From positions 1 through 59,362 of the forward strand of contig DATDAW010000047.1 in the NCBI GenBank assembly GCA_036525185.1: DNA of 59,362 bases. The letters run 5' to 3'. Positions within the stretch are counted from its first letter, which is position 1. Each line of letters starts with the position of its first letter. Origin of the DNA: DATDAW01 sp036525185 (GTDB taxonomy: Bacteria; Verrucomicrobiota; Verrucomicrobiia; Chthoniobacterales; DASVRZ01). The notes under the pieces were generated by a model that was not told the DNA's origin, made no database searches, and saw only the letters and a list, made by a program, of their open reading frames with translations. Below, piece by piece: positions 16,804 through 24,914 of this stretch. The position numbers and the translations under genes were made by a program.

Positions 16804-17036
16804 ATGATCCCACCAAACGAGCATCCCAGTCACGCACTCCGCGAAGCCTTCAACACCGAGGTAACGATACTCCTTGATCTGTTGGGCGTCGCCCTTCGAG
16901 CCGAAATGAGGAATCCCGAACGCCGCGAGACATCGCGCAAAAGATCGACACGTTTAGCTTCTTTCTCCCATACTCGACCCACCCGCGGGCGTTCCCGGAA
17001 CTCCTGAAAAAGTCCGGGCGCTGTTTTTGCCGTTAA
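16804..17036 (+). pseudogene. Decayed small ORF of unknown family
   Basis: A start codon follows the ECF42-type promoter. The first frame reads MIPPNEHPSHALREAFNTEV and then ILLDLLGVALRAEM before it turns arginine-rich and stops at 17007. From about 16925 another frame reads RDIAQKIDTFSFFLPYSTHP, then RAFPELLKKSGRCFCR, up to the stop at 17036. Joined by a frameshift near 16890-16925 these would make a protein of about 75 residues with normal composition. I do not recognise the family. The placement behind a conserved promoter suggests a former regulon member. Confidence 0.45.
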
Positions 17037-17055
17037 TAGTTAACCATCAACCGTC

Positions 17056-17442
17056 ATGAAAATTCTACCTAATATTGCTGGAGCATTGCTCGGGCTGCTC
17101 TTCGTCGTCTTCGCGCTCATGTACTTCCTGAAGCTCATACCCATGCCGCCGCCGCCGCCGGAAGGATCAGCTCCCGCGTTGTTCATGGGAGCGTTCTATC
17201 CCACCGGTTATCTCGATTTTGTAAAAGCCTTCGAGATCGTTGGCGGCGTTGCAGTGGCGATCCCGCGCGTCCGAAATTTCGGACTCCTTGTGCTCGGGCC
17301 CATCATTGTGAACATCCTCGCTTTTCACGCGTTCATCACGCAAGGCGTGGATCTTCTGAATCCCATGCTCATCCTCATCGTGGTTCTCGCACTTTTCCTC
17401 CTTTGGTCCGGTCGGAAAGCTTTCGCCGGACTCTTGGGCTAG
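17056..17442 (+). CDS. DoxX-like small membrane protein
   Basis: The 128-residue protein has four predicted membrane helices. The first carries NIAGALLGLLFVVFALMYFL and is followed by the proline run PMPPPPPEG; later parts include LFMGAFYPTGYLDFVKAFEI and GVAVAIPRVRNFGLLVLGPI. This is the pattern of DoxX/SURF4-like families found near SRPBCC, VOC and ECF sigma genes. No catalytic residues are visible and the function is unknown. It follows the decayed ORF by 19 bp and could be transcribed from the ECF42-type promoter at 16744. Confidence 0.75.
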   Translation: MKILPNIAGALLGLLFVVFALMYFLKLIPMPPPPPEGSAPALFMGAFYPTGYLDFVKAFEIVGGVAVAIPRVRNFGLLVLGPIIVNILAFHAFITQGVDLLNPMLILIVVLALFLLWSGRKAFAGLLG

Positions 17443-17535
17443 ACTCGAAAAGCGGGGTTCTTAATCCATCAACACTCCCAGCGGAATTTTCTATGGCCCA
17501 AACAGAACACTGGAGCCGGTCACTCTCAGAATGAG

Positions 17536-17949
17536 ATGGAAATTCGTCAGCTTATCGATCAATGGAGGAACGCGCTAAGCGCCAAAGATCTCGACCGGTT
17601 GTTAACCTCCTACGCGGAAGACGTAATGTTCTTCGATGCCGTACCACCGTATCAGCACCGGGGCGCTGACGCCTACCGCCGCACCTGGGAAACGATGCTT
17701 CCTTTTCTGCCGCCTTCCATCGGCTCGGAAATCCGGGATCTGAGCATCACGACCAGCGGCGATGTTGCCTTTGCCCATTGCCTGCAACGGATTATCAACC
17801 AGGAGACCAACGAAGCAGCGACGTGCGGCTGGGTGCGCGTGACCGTTTGTTTCCAGAGGCGGCAAGGGGCTTGGAGAGTGGTGCATGAACATGTCTCCGT
17901 GCCATTCGATCCGGAGACCTCTCAAGCCGCCTTCATCCGGGAACCGTAA
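17536..17949 (+). CDS. SnoaL-like/NTF2-fold protein
   Basis: The 137-residue protein shows the cone-shaped NTF2-like fold pattern. An N-terminal helix, IRQLIDQWRNALSAKDLDRL, leads to LLTSYAEDVMFFDAVPPYQH. Then come GADAYRRTWETMLPFL and a beta-rich end with FQRRQGAWRVVHEHVSVPFD. Related proteins include ketosteroid isomerase-like and SnoaL cyclase-like enzymes, but most in stress-type clusters have no known reaction. It lies 93 bp after the DoxX-like gene on the same strand. Confidence 0.85.
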   Translation: MEIRQLIDQWRNALSAKDLDRLLTSYAEDVMFFDAVPPYQHRGADAYRRTWETMLPFLPPSIGSEIRDLSITTSGDVAFAHCLQRIINQETNEAATCGWVRVTVCFQRRQGAWRVVHEHVSVPFDPETSQAAFIREP

Positions 17950-18025
17950 CCCGGGCACGAGTCTTACTGGCGCGAAGTGTTGCGCCGAAGCCGGCCGATC
18001 ATTAATAAGATAAAAAAGGTGCTCC

Positions 18026-18871
18026 GTGATCAATTCCTCCTGCCCCGCAACGGCCCATGAAGTGGCGGAACATTACGACGAACTGGACCGCTATTATCGG
18101 GAAATCTGGGGGGAGCATGTGCATCACGGTCTTTGGGAACGCGGCAATGAGAGTGTCGCGGAAGCGGTCGTCAATTTGGTCAGAGCTGTTGCCCGGCGCG
18201 GACGCATCACCAAAGGCATGCGTGTCTGTGATGTAGGATGCGGGTATGGAGGAACCGCTCGAATTCTCGATGCGGAGTTCGGCGCAGCCGTCACGGCGAT
18301 AACGGTTTCGCTGGCACAATACCTGCACGCGATAACCCTGCGCGGCGACGCCCGCCATCCGGAGTATCTCCTTGGCGATTGGCTGAACAACGACCTTCCG
18401 TCCGGAGCTTTCGATGCCGTGATCTCGGTCGAAAGCTCCGAGCACATGCCGGACAAACCGACTTTCTTTGCCCAGGCGCACCGAGTCTTAAAGACAGACG
18501 GACGCATGGTTGTTTGCGCATGGCTAGCTGCGGAAAATCCGACTCGCTGGCAGAGGCGGCACGTGCTCGAGCCCATTTGCCGTGAGGGCCGGCTTCCTAG
18601 TATGGGAACGGAGTCTGAGTACCGCGAATGGTTTTCCGATGCCATGCTGCAAGTTGAAAGCTTCGAGGACGTGAGCGCAAACGTGCGAAGGACGTGGTCG
18701 ATTTGTCTCGCGCGGATCCTTCCGGCGCTGATTCGGCGCCCCGAATACTTGCGTTTCCTTCTCAACTCCCGAGCGCGTAACCGTATCTTTCTCATTACCA
18801 TCGCCCGGATTTGGTGCGCGTATGCGGTTGGGGCAATGCGTTATGGCATCTTCGCCGCGCGCAAGGTTTAG
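18026..18871 (+). CDS. SAM-dependent methyltransferase (tocopherol/cyclopropane synthase-like)
   Basis: The GTG start at 18026 gives 281 residues. AEHYDELDRYYREIWGEHVH and HGLWERGNES are typical of the gamma-tocopherol methyltransferase and phosphoethanolamine methyltransferase group. The SAM-binding motif I is VCDVGCGYGGTARIL near residue 70, with motif post-I VTAITVSLAQ, and AVISVESSEHMPDK further on. A hydrophobic C-terminal segment with LARILPALIRRPEYLRF suggests contact with membranes. It probably methylates a lipid or quinone-like small molecule. No pathway partner is adjacent. Confidence 0.82.
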   Translation: MINSSCPATAHEVAEHYDELDRYYREIWGEHVHHGLWERGNESVAEAVVNLVRAVARRGRITKGMRVCDVGCGYGGTARILDAEFGAAVTAITVSLAQYLHAITLRGDARHPEYLLGDWLNNDLPSGAFDAVISVESSEHMPDKPTFFAQAHRVLKTDGRMVVCAWLAAENPTRWQRRHVLEPICREGRLPSMGTESEYREWFSDAMLQVESFEDVSANVRRTWSICLARILPALIRRPEYLRFLLNSRARNRIFLITIARIWCAYAVGAMRYGIFAARKV

Positions 18872-19030
18872 ACACGCTGCAGGCTGATAACCGAAGCACC
18901 GGGGTATTTTTTGCGAACTAGACATTGAGGGACCTTTCCCGGCAATGCCCGCTAACAATTTCGCGCGGTCGAAACAGTGAGGCGCAAGATTCCGGTTTTC
19001 TTGCTACGTGGGACAGATTAGCGTTCCGCC

Positions 19031-19240
19031 ATGAGCAACCACGTTTACAAAAAGATCGAATTGGTGGGCTCGTCCCCCGACAGCATTGAAGACGCCGTGA
19101 AGAATGCCCTTTCCCGGGCATCAAAAACCCTGCGTAACATGCGATGGTTCGAGGTGATCGAGACACGCGGCCACATTGAGGACGGAAAAATCGCTCACTG
19201 GCAGGTCACAATAATGGTAGGCTTCACGCTCGACGAGTGA
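19031..19240 (+). CDS. Dodecin
   Basis: The 69-residue protein is a dodecin. VYKKIELVGSSPDSIEDAVK near the start, ALSRASKTLRNMRWFEVIET in the middle and HWQVTIMVGFTLDE at the end match the family closely. Twelve copies assemble into a hollow sphere that stores flavins; the tryptophan in NMRWFEV is the residue expected to stack against the isoalloxazine ring. Length is normal. It stands alone between the methyltransferase gene and a decayed region. Confidence 0.93.
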   Translation: MSNHVYKKIELVGSSPDSIEDAVKNALSRASKTLRNMRWFEVIETRGHIEDGKIAHWQVTIMVGFTLDE

Positions 19241-19426
19241 CCCTTAAAACGTGTGGCGAAGTCAAAAAGGCGCTGAATTCGCCCGCAGATTTTTTCAAAA
19301 ACAGTCTGCGGAGATCTGTGAAAACGGCGGATAGTTCTGATTTGGAGCTTTCCACAGGGTCATTCCCCCATGGCGATCAGGCGCTCGGCTGCAAGCCGTA
19401 AATCCGATGCCACGATCACCGGGGGC

Positions 19427-19598
19427 GAGCAAGGTTTCGTTCACATCGAAAACGAGAAAGCTTTGGGCGCTTGTTTGCCATGGTTCCACGGGGTTCGGGA
19501 CTGGAGGCGGTCTCTGCGGAAGCGTTCGAGGCCACGTCGGAGAGAACGGCACGTGTCACACCGAGAGACGCCATGGTCAGGAAACCGCGTCGATGCAT
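19427..19598 (-). pseudogene. Remnant of a Tat-exported haloacid dehalogenase
   Basis: From 19598 the minus strand reads MHRRGFLTMASLGVTRAVLS, a Tat-like signal start, and continues to about 19455 before the frame fails. The next frame carries SFLVFDVNETLL, the DxNxT nucleophile motif that identifies type II haloacid dehalogenases, ending at about 19427. The remaining 200 or so residues of the enzyme are absent. A frameshift and a large 3' deletion have both occurred. Confidence 0.6.
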
Positions 19599-19880
19599 CG
19601 TTGTGTCTGCTGGTGTCATCGTTCGCACGGATTCAAGATGGAATGTTTGACCTTCGGCAAGTCAAAGCGGGTCTTTTTCGTGAGCGAGGGGCTGGGCCGC
19701 CAGACAATTACGTCCGACCCCGCGTCAGGCGTGGTCGGACGCCAAGTATTCAAGGAGGGGCAATTTGCAATCGCGCGTCCCTAACGACGGCAGTTGCAAA
19801 CCGCTGCTCTCTTGGCAGGTCGCCACGCCAGGTAGGATAGGTCGATGCGCTTTTCTCGGGGAGCGCCCAAGTTTTCGGGT

Positions 19881-19991
19881 TTGTCACCCGGAGGCACGGA
19901 GGACGCGGAGAGAGATCATTTACGTTGAAGAAGAGGAATGTGAAATTTCTCGGAAATTTGGATCTCCGTGACCTCGCGGCTCCGTGTGACA
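19881..19991. repeat. CACGGAG-type inverted repeat element
   Basis: The left end at 19881-19912 (with CCGGAGGCACGGAGGACGCG) and the right end at 19964-19991 (with CTCCGTGACCTCGCGGCTCC) are imperfect reverse complements beginning with TGTCAC. The middle has a perfect AAATTTC-TCG-GAAATTT hairpin at 19942-19958. Elements with CACGGAG ends are scattered in many Planctomycetota and Verrucomicrobiota genomes, as far as I recall. Confidence 0.6.
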
Positions 19992-20045
19992 TTCTTTGTG
20001 TCCGCTGCGAGGCAGACTCTGCTAGATTAAATGGGGAGACTCGAT

Positions 20046-20070
20046 GTCCTGAACCCGACTGTCCATTCGT
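20046..20070 (+). promoter_or_regulatory. ECF42-type promoter of the second DGPF–sigma operon
   Basis: GTCC at 20046-20049 and TTCGT at 20066-20070 occur with the shared 16-base spacing, within GATGTCCTGAA and CATTCGTTATAGG. The DGPF start codon is 26 bases downstream. Confidence 0.74.
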
Positions 20071-20096
20071 TATAGGATGAAACCCAGACCACCATC

Positions 20097-20522
20097 ATGA
20101 ACGAAAAAGACGATTTGAGCACTGCACCGACGACGTCCGAGCACTTGCTGTTATTCCGTGGCACGGATTGGTATCGCGACCTTTCGCCGGACGAAATTCA
20201 AACGACCATGAGCCAGTGGTACGCCTGGTTTGATCGCCTGGTGAAGGAAGGAAAAGTCAAAGCTGGCCAGCCATTGACGAATGAAGGCAAGATCGTCTCG
20301 GGCAAAAAGGGACAAACGGTGGCGGACGGTCCGTTTACCGAATCGAAAGAGGCGATCGGCGGCTATTTTCTGTTGCGGGTAAGCAGTTTTGAGGAGGCCC
20401 TTGCGATCGCGCAGCAGTGCCCGGCTTTGGAGCATGGGATAAGCGTCGAAGTCCGGCCTGTGGCGTCCGTTTGTGGGCCGGGGAAAGTTGCCGGACACCA
20501 TGTGGTTGAGGCTGTAACGTGA
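20097..20522 (+). CDS. DGPF-domain (YCII-related) protein, second copy
   Basis: The 141-residue protein has DGPFTESKEAIGGYFLLRV near residue 80, preceded by HLLLFRGTDWYRDLSPDEIQ and WYAWFDRLVKEGKVKAG. The layout is the same as for the protein at 7337. It ends four bases before the GTG of an ECF42-type sigma gene and lies behind a GTCC-N16-TTCGT promoter. Its activity is unknown. The EALAIAQQCPALEHGISVEV tail is typical for the family. Confidence 0.92.
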   Translation: MNEKDDLSTAPTTSEHLLLFRGTDWYRDLSPDEIQTTMSQWYAWFDRLVKEGKVKAGQPLTNEGKIVSGKKGQTVADGPFTESKEAIGGYFLLRVSSFEEALAIAQQCPALEHGISVEVRPVASVCGPGKVAGHHVVEAVT

Positions 20523-20526
20523 AGGC

Positions 20527-21837
20527 GTGAGGGGGCGTCCGGAATACGAATCGGTAGTTGCGCCACAGCCGGAAGTTTCCCGGCTGGCGGGTCATCTTTT
20601 TCGTCATGAAACGGGAAAGCTGGTGTCTGTGTTAACGGGCATTTTTGGAATCAACCGTCTGCAACTGGCTGAAGATGTCGTGCAAGAAGCATTGGTTCGC
20701 GCGCTGCAGACGTGGCCTTACCATGGCATTCCTCAAAAGCCTGCTGCGTGGCTGATGCAAACGGCGAAAAATCTCGCGCTGGACACGGTCCGGCGGGAGA
20801 AACGTTTTCACGACAAACAAACGGAGATTGAAGCGAGCCTGGAGAATTGGTCTGCCGATGGAGCCGATCGCGATTCGCCGATGTTCGAGGACGAAATCAA
20901 GGATCGCCATTTGCGTCTGATGTTTGCCTGCTGTCATCCATTAATTCCGCAAGACGCGCAAACGGCGCTGGCGCTCAAGACGCTTTGCGGATTTAGCGCC
21001 TCAGAAATTGCCAACGCTTTCCTGACAACGGAAGTGGCGATTGCCAAGCGGCTTACGCGCGCCCGGCAGCGTATCCAAGAGCAAAATATTCCCTTCGAGA
21101 TCCCGTCTGGCGAAGTGCTTTCCGCCCGCCTCGACGGCGTTCTGCAAATCCTCTACCTGCTCTTTAACGAAGGGTATAAAGCCTCGAGTGGCGAGAACCT
21201 CGTGCGCAAAGATCTGTGCCATGAAGCCATTCGTCTCGTCATGTCGCTTGCCGGGCATCCAGCGACTGATCAGCCACGAACGCATGCGCTGCTGGCTCTG
21301 ATGCTTTTGGATGGAGCGCGACTTGCCGCACGCGCAGATGCGGAAGGCAATATTCTGCGTCTGGAGGAGCAGGATCGCTCGATATGGGACCGGTCGATGA
21401 TCGAGCGCGGCATTTTTCACCTGGGACAGTCCGCCGCCGGAGACGTGCTCAGCGAGTATCATCTTCAGGCCGGCATTGCGGCCTGTCATTGCATGGCCCC
21501 GAACTATTCGTCCACCGACTGGCCGCGCATTCTGGCGCACTACGATCTATGGATGACGATGAACGATTCTCCGGTTGTTGCCCTTAATCGCGCGGTGGCG
21601 GTCGCGAATGTGGACGGACCTGCAGCCGGCATCCAGGCCGTTAAGGCTATTCCCAACCGGGAACAGCTGGATTCGTATTATTTGTTCCATGCCGTTTTGG
21701 GCGAATTCGAAATGCAACTGAACCATTTCTCGGCTGCCGTCGGATATTTCCAGAAAGCATTGGAGCTCACCGGACTAAAATCCGAACAAAAATTTCTGGC
21801 GAAACGCCTCCGGGATTGTGGCTCGCGGGGCCGGTGA
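20527..21837 (+). CDS. ECF42-type sigma factor with C-terminal extension, second copy
   Basis: The GTG at 20527 gives 436 residues. Region 2 contains the canonical LAEDVVQEALVRALQTW. Region 4 contains GFSASEIANAFLTTEVAIAK. The long extension has LSARLDGVLQILYLLFNEGY, LQAGIAACHCMAPNYSSTDW and a TPR-like end with YYLFHAVLGEFEMQL. It is clearly paralogous to the protein at 5996, though the two differ throughout. The preceding DGPF gene is four bases away and the shared promoter suggests positive autoregulation. The sigma factor probably also reads the other GTCC-N16-TTCGT promoters in the window. Confidence 0.92.
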   Translation: MRGRPEYESVVAPQPEVSRLAGHLFRHETGKLVSVLTGIFGINRLQLAEDVVQEALVRALQTWPYHGIPQKPAAWLMQTAKNLALDTVRREKRFHDKQTEIEASLENWSADGADRDSPMFEDEIKDRHLRLMFACCHPLIPQDAQTALALKTLCGFSASEIANAFLTTEVAIAKRLTRARQRIQEQNIPFEIPSGEVLSARLDGVLQILYLLFNEGYKASSGENLVRKDLCHEAIRLVMSLAGHPATDQPRTHALLALMLLDGARLAARADAEGNILRLEEQDRSIWDRSMIERGIFHLGQSAAGDVLSEYHLQAGIAACHCMAPNYSSTDWPRILAHYDLWMTMNDSPVVALNRAVAVANVDGPAAGIQAVKAIPNREQLDSYYLFHAVLGEFEMQLNHFSAAVGYFQKALELTGLKSEQKFLAKRLRDCGSRGR

Positions 21838-21904
21838 GCGATCGAAGCTGACTCTTTTTTTGCTTTGTTTGTCCAATCCCAGCACTTGCGCTACTGGCGC
21901 CAGA

Positions 21905-21926
21905 ACACCACTTTATATGGTGGTGT
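21905..21926. terminator. Hairpin after the second sigma gene
   Basis: ACACCAC (21905-21911) and GTGGTGT (21920-21926) pair perfectly around an eight-base AT-rich loop, about 70 bp after the sigma stop. No T-tract follows, so termination is only a suggestion. Confidence 0.35.
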
Positions 21927-22018
21927 GCCCTTATGCGTGCCGGTTTTCTGGAAACAAAACGGTTGTTTCTGGCCTCATTTCGCGGTAACCAAAATCTTTA
22001 CATTTTTTCCCATCTTCT

Positions 22019-24592
22019 ATGGCCCAAAGCCCGTCTGACACGTCCGAACTTCCGCTTGGTATCTCAACTGAATCGCGCCTCGAAACTGCGTCGAAAAAGA
22101 CCGGTTACAATGCCGATGACCTGAGCTCGCTCAAAGGACTTGAGGCGGTCCGCAAGAAGCCTGGCATGTACATCGGTGGCACGGACGAGCGGGCGCTTCA
22201 CCACTGTGTTTCCGAGGTCCTCGACAACTCGGTGGACGAGTTTCTCGCCGGTTACTGCACGCACATCGATGTGACCATTCACAGCGATGGTTCGATTTCC
22301 ATCCGGGACAACGGCCGTGGTATTCCCGTGGATATCAACAAGGAGGAAGGCATTCCCGGCGTCGAACTCGTGCTCACGCGACTGCATTCCGGCGGCAAAT
22401 ACGGGCAGGGGAACTACGAATACTCCGGGGGAACCCACGGCGTCGGCGCGAAATGTGTGAACGCCGTATCCGAGTGGTTCAAAGTGGAAGTCACTCGCGA
22501 CGGAAAGGTCCATGCGATGTCGTTTGAGCGTGGCCAGACGAAGACGAAGCTTCACGTCATCGCCGAACTGAAGACTAAGAAAAATACGGGGACGCTCATC
22601 ACATTCCAGCCGGACCCGGAAATTTTTCAAGAGATAACCGAATTCAAAGCCGAGCGCATCCTGACGCGTCTCAATGATATCGCCTACATCAACGCGCCTC
22701 TGAGTTTTACCTTCCTGGATGAACGCGTCGAAGGGGCAAAACCGGTCGAAATCCAACACCCGAAAGGCGTTGAGGATTTCGTCGCGCGGCTTGTCGAAAA
22801 CAAAACCATTGTTCATCCGAAACCGGTGATGATCAAAGGTTCTCGCGATCGAGTGATCGTCGAAATCGGCCTCCACTATACCGATACCTACAACGAACAG
22901 CTTCACTGCTACACCAATGCTGTCCCGAACCCGGACGGTGGCACGCACAGCAGCGGTTTCCGCGGATCACTCACCCGGGCCATCAACCAATACGCCAAAA
23001 ACAACAGCCTTATCAAAGACAAGGAGCCGGCAATCACCGGCAATGATGTTCTCGAAGGCCTCGCCGCCATCATCAGCGTCAAGCATCCCGATCCACGGTT
23101 TGAGTCGCAAACCAAGGTGAAGCTCATTTCGCCGGAGGTCGAGGGCATCGTAGGCACGATCGCCTACGAAAATTTGATGCTGCATTTCGACCAGAATCCG
23201 CAGGTTGGCAAAAAGATCATCGACAAGTGCCTCATGGCCGCGCGCGCCCGCGAAGCCGCGCGCAAAGCCCGCGAGACCATCCGCAAGGGCGCCCTCACTG
23301 GTGGCGGCTTGCCCGGCAAACTCGCCGACTGCTCCGAACGGGATCCGTCGCTGACTGAGCTTTACATCGTCGAAGGGGATTCCGCAGGCGGCTCCGCCAA
23401 ACAGGGGCGCGACCGGCGTTTTCAGGCCATTCTTCCCATTCGCGGCAAGCTCATAAATGTGGAAAAGGCGCGCCTCGATAAAGTGCTCCAGAACAACGAG
23501 ATCCAGACGATGATCACTGCCATCGGCACTGGCATCGGTGGCGCCGTCAGCGAGAAAGATCAGGAAGGCTCGTTCAACATAGAACGCCTCCGTTACGGAC
23601 GGATTATCATTATGACCGACGCCGACGTGGACGGTTCACATATTCGCACGCTGCTGCTCACGTTTTTCTACCGCCAAATGCCCGAACTCGTCCGGCAGGG
23701 AAAAATCTATATTGCGTGCCCGCCGCTCTATTTGATCAAGCGCAAGAAACGCGAGGAATACGTCGATGACGACGCGCAGCTCAACAAAATCCTCATCGGG
23801 CTCGGCGCGGATGAAGTGAAGCTGAAGAATCTTGCCGACGGCAAAATGTTCACGGCAAATCAGCTCAAAGAAGTCCTCGAATTGCTGGAGCGTCTCGCCA
23901 AATTCAGCGATGCCATGCGCCGTCATGGCGGCGAATTCGAGCAATACCTCGCGGAACGCGATCCCAGGACTGGGTTGCTGCCGAATTATCTGGTCCGCGT
24001 CCGCGAAGGAAACCAGGAATGGGTGACTTTTTTCCCAGGCGAAGTCGAGCTTCGCGCCTTCCACGAAGAAAACCGCGACCTGAGTATTTTTGAAGACGAA
24101 TCGGCCGACGGCGAAAGCCCGGAGAGCCGGCCCGTGAGCAGGCGGGATGCGCTGAGTCGTCGCCGCGCGAAACTGGTTGAATTGCACGAATCGACGACGG
24201 TGCAAAAGCTGATCAATGAGCTGGCGCGCAAAGGTCTCAAAGTCGAGCACTACGCCAACAGCGACCAACCGATTTTCGAACTCATTGAAGGGGAAGGGGA
24301 GAAGGCGGCAATCCATCCACTTTTCACGATTCCGGAAATCCTTGAGAAGGTCCTGGAAATCGGCAAAAAAGGTCTGTCGATTCAACGATTCAAGGGTCTC
24401 GGCGAAATGAATCCGAAACAACTTTTCGAAACCACGATGAACCCGGAAAAGCGCAAACTCATGAAGGTGGATCTCAATGAGGACAACGCGCTGGAAGCCG
24501 ATCGCATGTTTACGATTTTGATGGGCGACATCGTCGAGCCGCGAAAACAATTCATCGAAGACAATGCCCTCAACGCGCGCCTGGACGTGTAA
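22019..24592 (+). CDS. gyrB: DNA gyrase subunit B
   Basis: The 857-residue protein holds the whole type IIA ATPase–TOPRIM subunit. The GHKL ATPase part has GLEAVRKKPGMYIGGTD, then VLDNSVDEFLAGY, then RDNGRGIPVD and GGTHGVGAKCVNAVSEWF. The TOPRIM part has YIVEGDSAGGSAKQGRDR and IIIMTDADVDGSHIRTLLL. The C-terminal segment with QRFKGLGEMNPKQLFETTMN is characteristic. IQTMITAIGTGIGG favours GyrB over ParE. The protein is slightly long because of an extra acidic segment near residues 690-720. A short N-terminal extension before SSLKGLEAV fits other members. GyrB drives ATP-dependent negative supercoiling with GyrA, which is not in this window. Confidence 0.95.
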   Translation: MAQSPSDTSELPLGISTESRLETASKKTGYNADDLSSLKGLEAVRKKPGMYIGGTDERALHHCVSEVLDNSVDEFLAGYCTHIDVTIHSDGSISIRDNGRGIPVDINKEEGIPGVELVLTRLHSGGKYGQGNYEYSGGTHGVGAKCVNAVSEWFKVEVTRDGKVHAMSFERGQTKTKLHVIAELKTKKNTGTLITFQPDPEIFQEITEFKAERILTRLNDIAYINAPLSFTFLDERVEGAKPVEIQHPKGVEDFVARLVENKTIVHPKPVMIKGSRDRVIVEIGLHYTDTYNEQLHCYTNAVPNPDGGTHSSGFRGSLTRAINQYAKNNSLIKDKEPAITGNDVLEGLAAIISVKHPDPRFESQTKVKLISPEVEGIVGTIAYENLMLHFDQNPQVGKKIIDKCLMAARAREAARKARETIRKGALTGGGLPGKLADCSERDPSLTELYIVEGDSAGGSAKQGRDRRFQAILPIRGKLINVEKARLDKVLQNNEIQTMITAIGTGIGGAVSEKDQEGSFNIERLRYGRIIIMTDADVDGSHIRTLLLTFFYRQMPELVRQGKIYIACPPLYLIKRKKREEYVDDDAQLNKILIGLGADEVKLKNLADGKMFTANQLKEVLELLERLAKFSDAMRRHGGEFEQYLAERDPRTGLLPNYLVRVREGNQEWVTFFPGEVELRAFHEENRDLSIFEDESADGESPESRPVSRRDALSRRRAKLVELHESTTVQKLINELARKGLKVEHYANSDQPIFELIEGEGEKAAIHPLFTIPEILEKVLEIGKKGLSIQRFKGLGEMNPKQLFETTMNPEKRKLMKVDLNEDNALEADRMFTILMGDIVEPRKQFIEDNALNARLDV

Positions 24593-24640
24593 CAGACGGG
24601 AGCTCCAGGCAAAAGACATTAGAACCAGCTGAAGCCCCTC

Positions 24641-24877
24641 ATGCAGCGCTCGTTTGCACGACGAACTCTGACGTTTTGGAGCCTGATGTTAACCGTATAC
24701 GTCCTCGGCTATCTGGTCATCCGGGCAACCTCGGTCGAGAAGTGGGAGAGAGACGGGCAAAATTACGTGATTTTCCCCGCGTCGCCGCAGTCGTTGTATT
24801 ACATCTACCGACCCATGGCCCAGATCGACGGCAAAGTCACGGGTATGCGCTTCCGCCACGGCCCGCATCCAAAGTGA
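24641..24877 (+). CDS. Small membrane-anchored protein of unknown function
   Basis: A 78-residue frame starts 48 bp after gyrB. It has a basic start MQRSFARRTLTFW, one membrane helix (SLMLTVYVLGYLVI) and a small soluble tail with DGQNYVIFPASPQSLYYIYR. Codon choice resembles the neighbours. I do not recognise a family. It could be read through from gyrB and is followed by a hairpin. Confidence 0.6.
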   Translation: MQRSFARRTLTFWSLMLTVYVLGYLVIRATSVEKWERDGQNYVIFPASPQSLYYIYRPMAQIDGKVTGMRFRHGPHPK

Positions 24878-24884
24878 CGTGACG

Positions 24885-24905
24885 CCGAATCGTTTCGCGA
24901 TTCGG
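24885..24905. terminator. Hairpin between convergent genes
   Basis: CCGAATCG (24885-24892) and CGATTCGG (24898-24905) pair perfectly around TTTCG. It lies between the small membrane protein gene and the convergent trehalose gene and could end both transcripts, though no clear T-tract is present. Confidence 0.5.
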
Positions 24906-24914
24906 AGCGCCGCT

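Larger units (their letters stand above)
19241..20045. other. Decayed intergenic region
   Basis: No intact gene of recognised family is seen over about 800 bp. The region holds a haloacid dehalogenase remnant on the minus strand (19427-19598) and an inverted repeat element (19881-19991). A 48-codon plus-strand frame at 19638-19784 contains SKRVFFVSEGLGRQTITSDP; I cannot assign it. The rest appears to be spacer. Confidence 0.5.

Noticed and set aside
17013..17040. An ECF42-type promoter before the DoxX-like gene
   Set aside because: GTCC is followed by CCGTTAATAG with the CGT three bases too close, so the fixed spacing is broken.
22064..22948. Long minus-strand frames inside gyrB
   Set aside because: They are phenylalanine- and valine-rich mirror frames of gyrB codons without homology.
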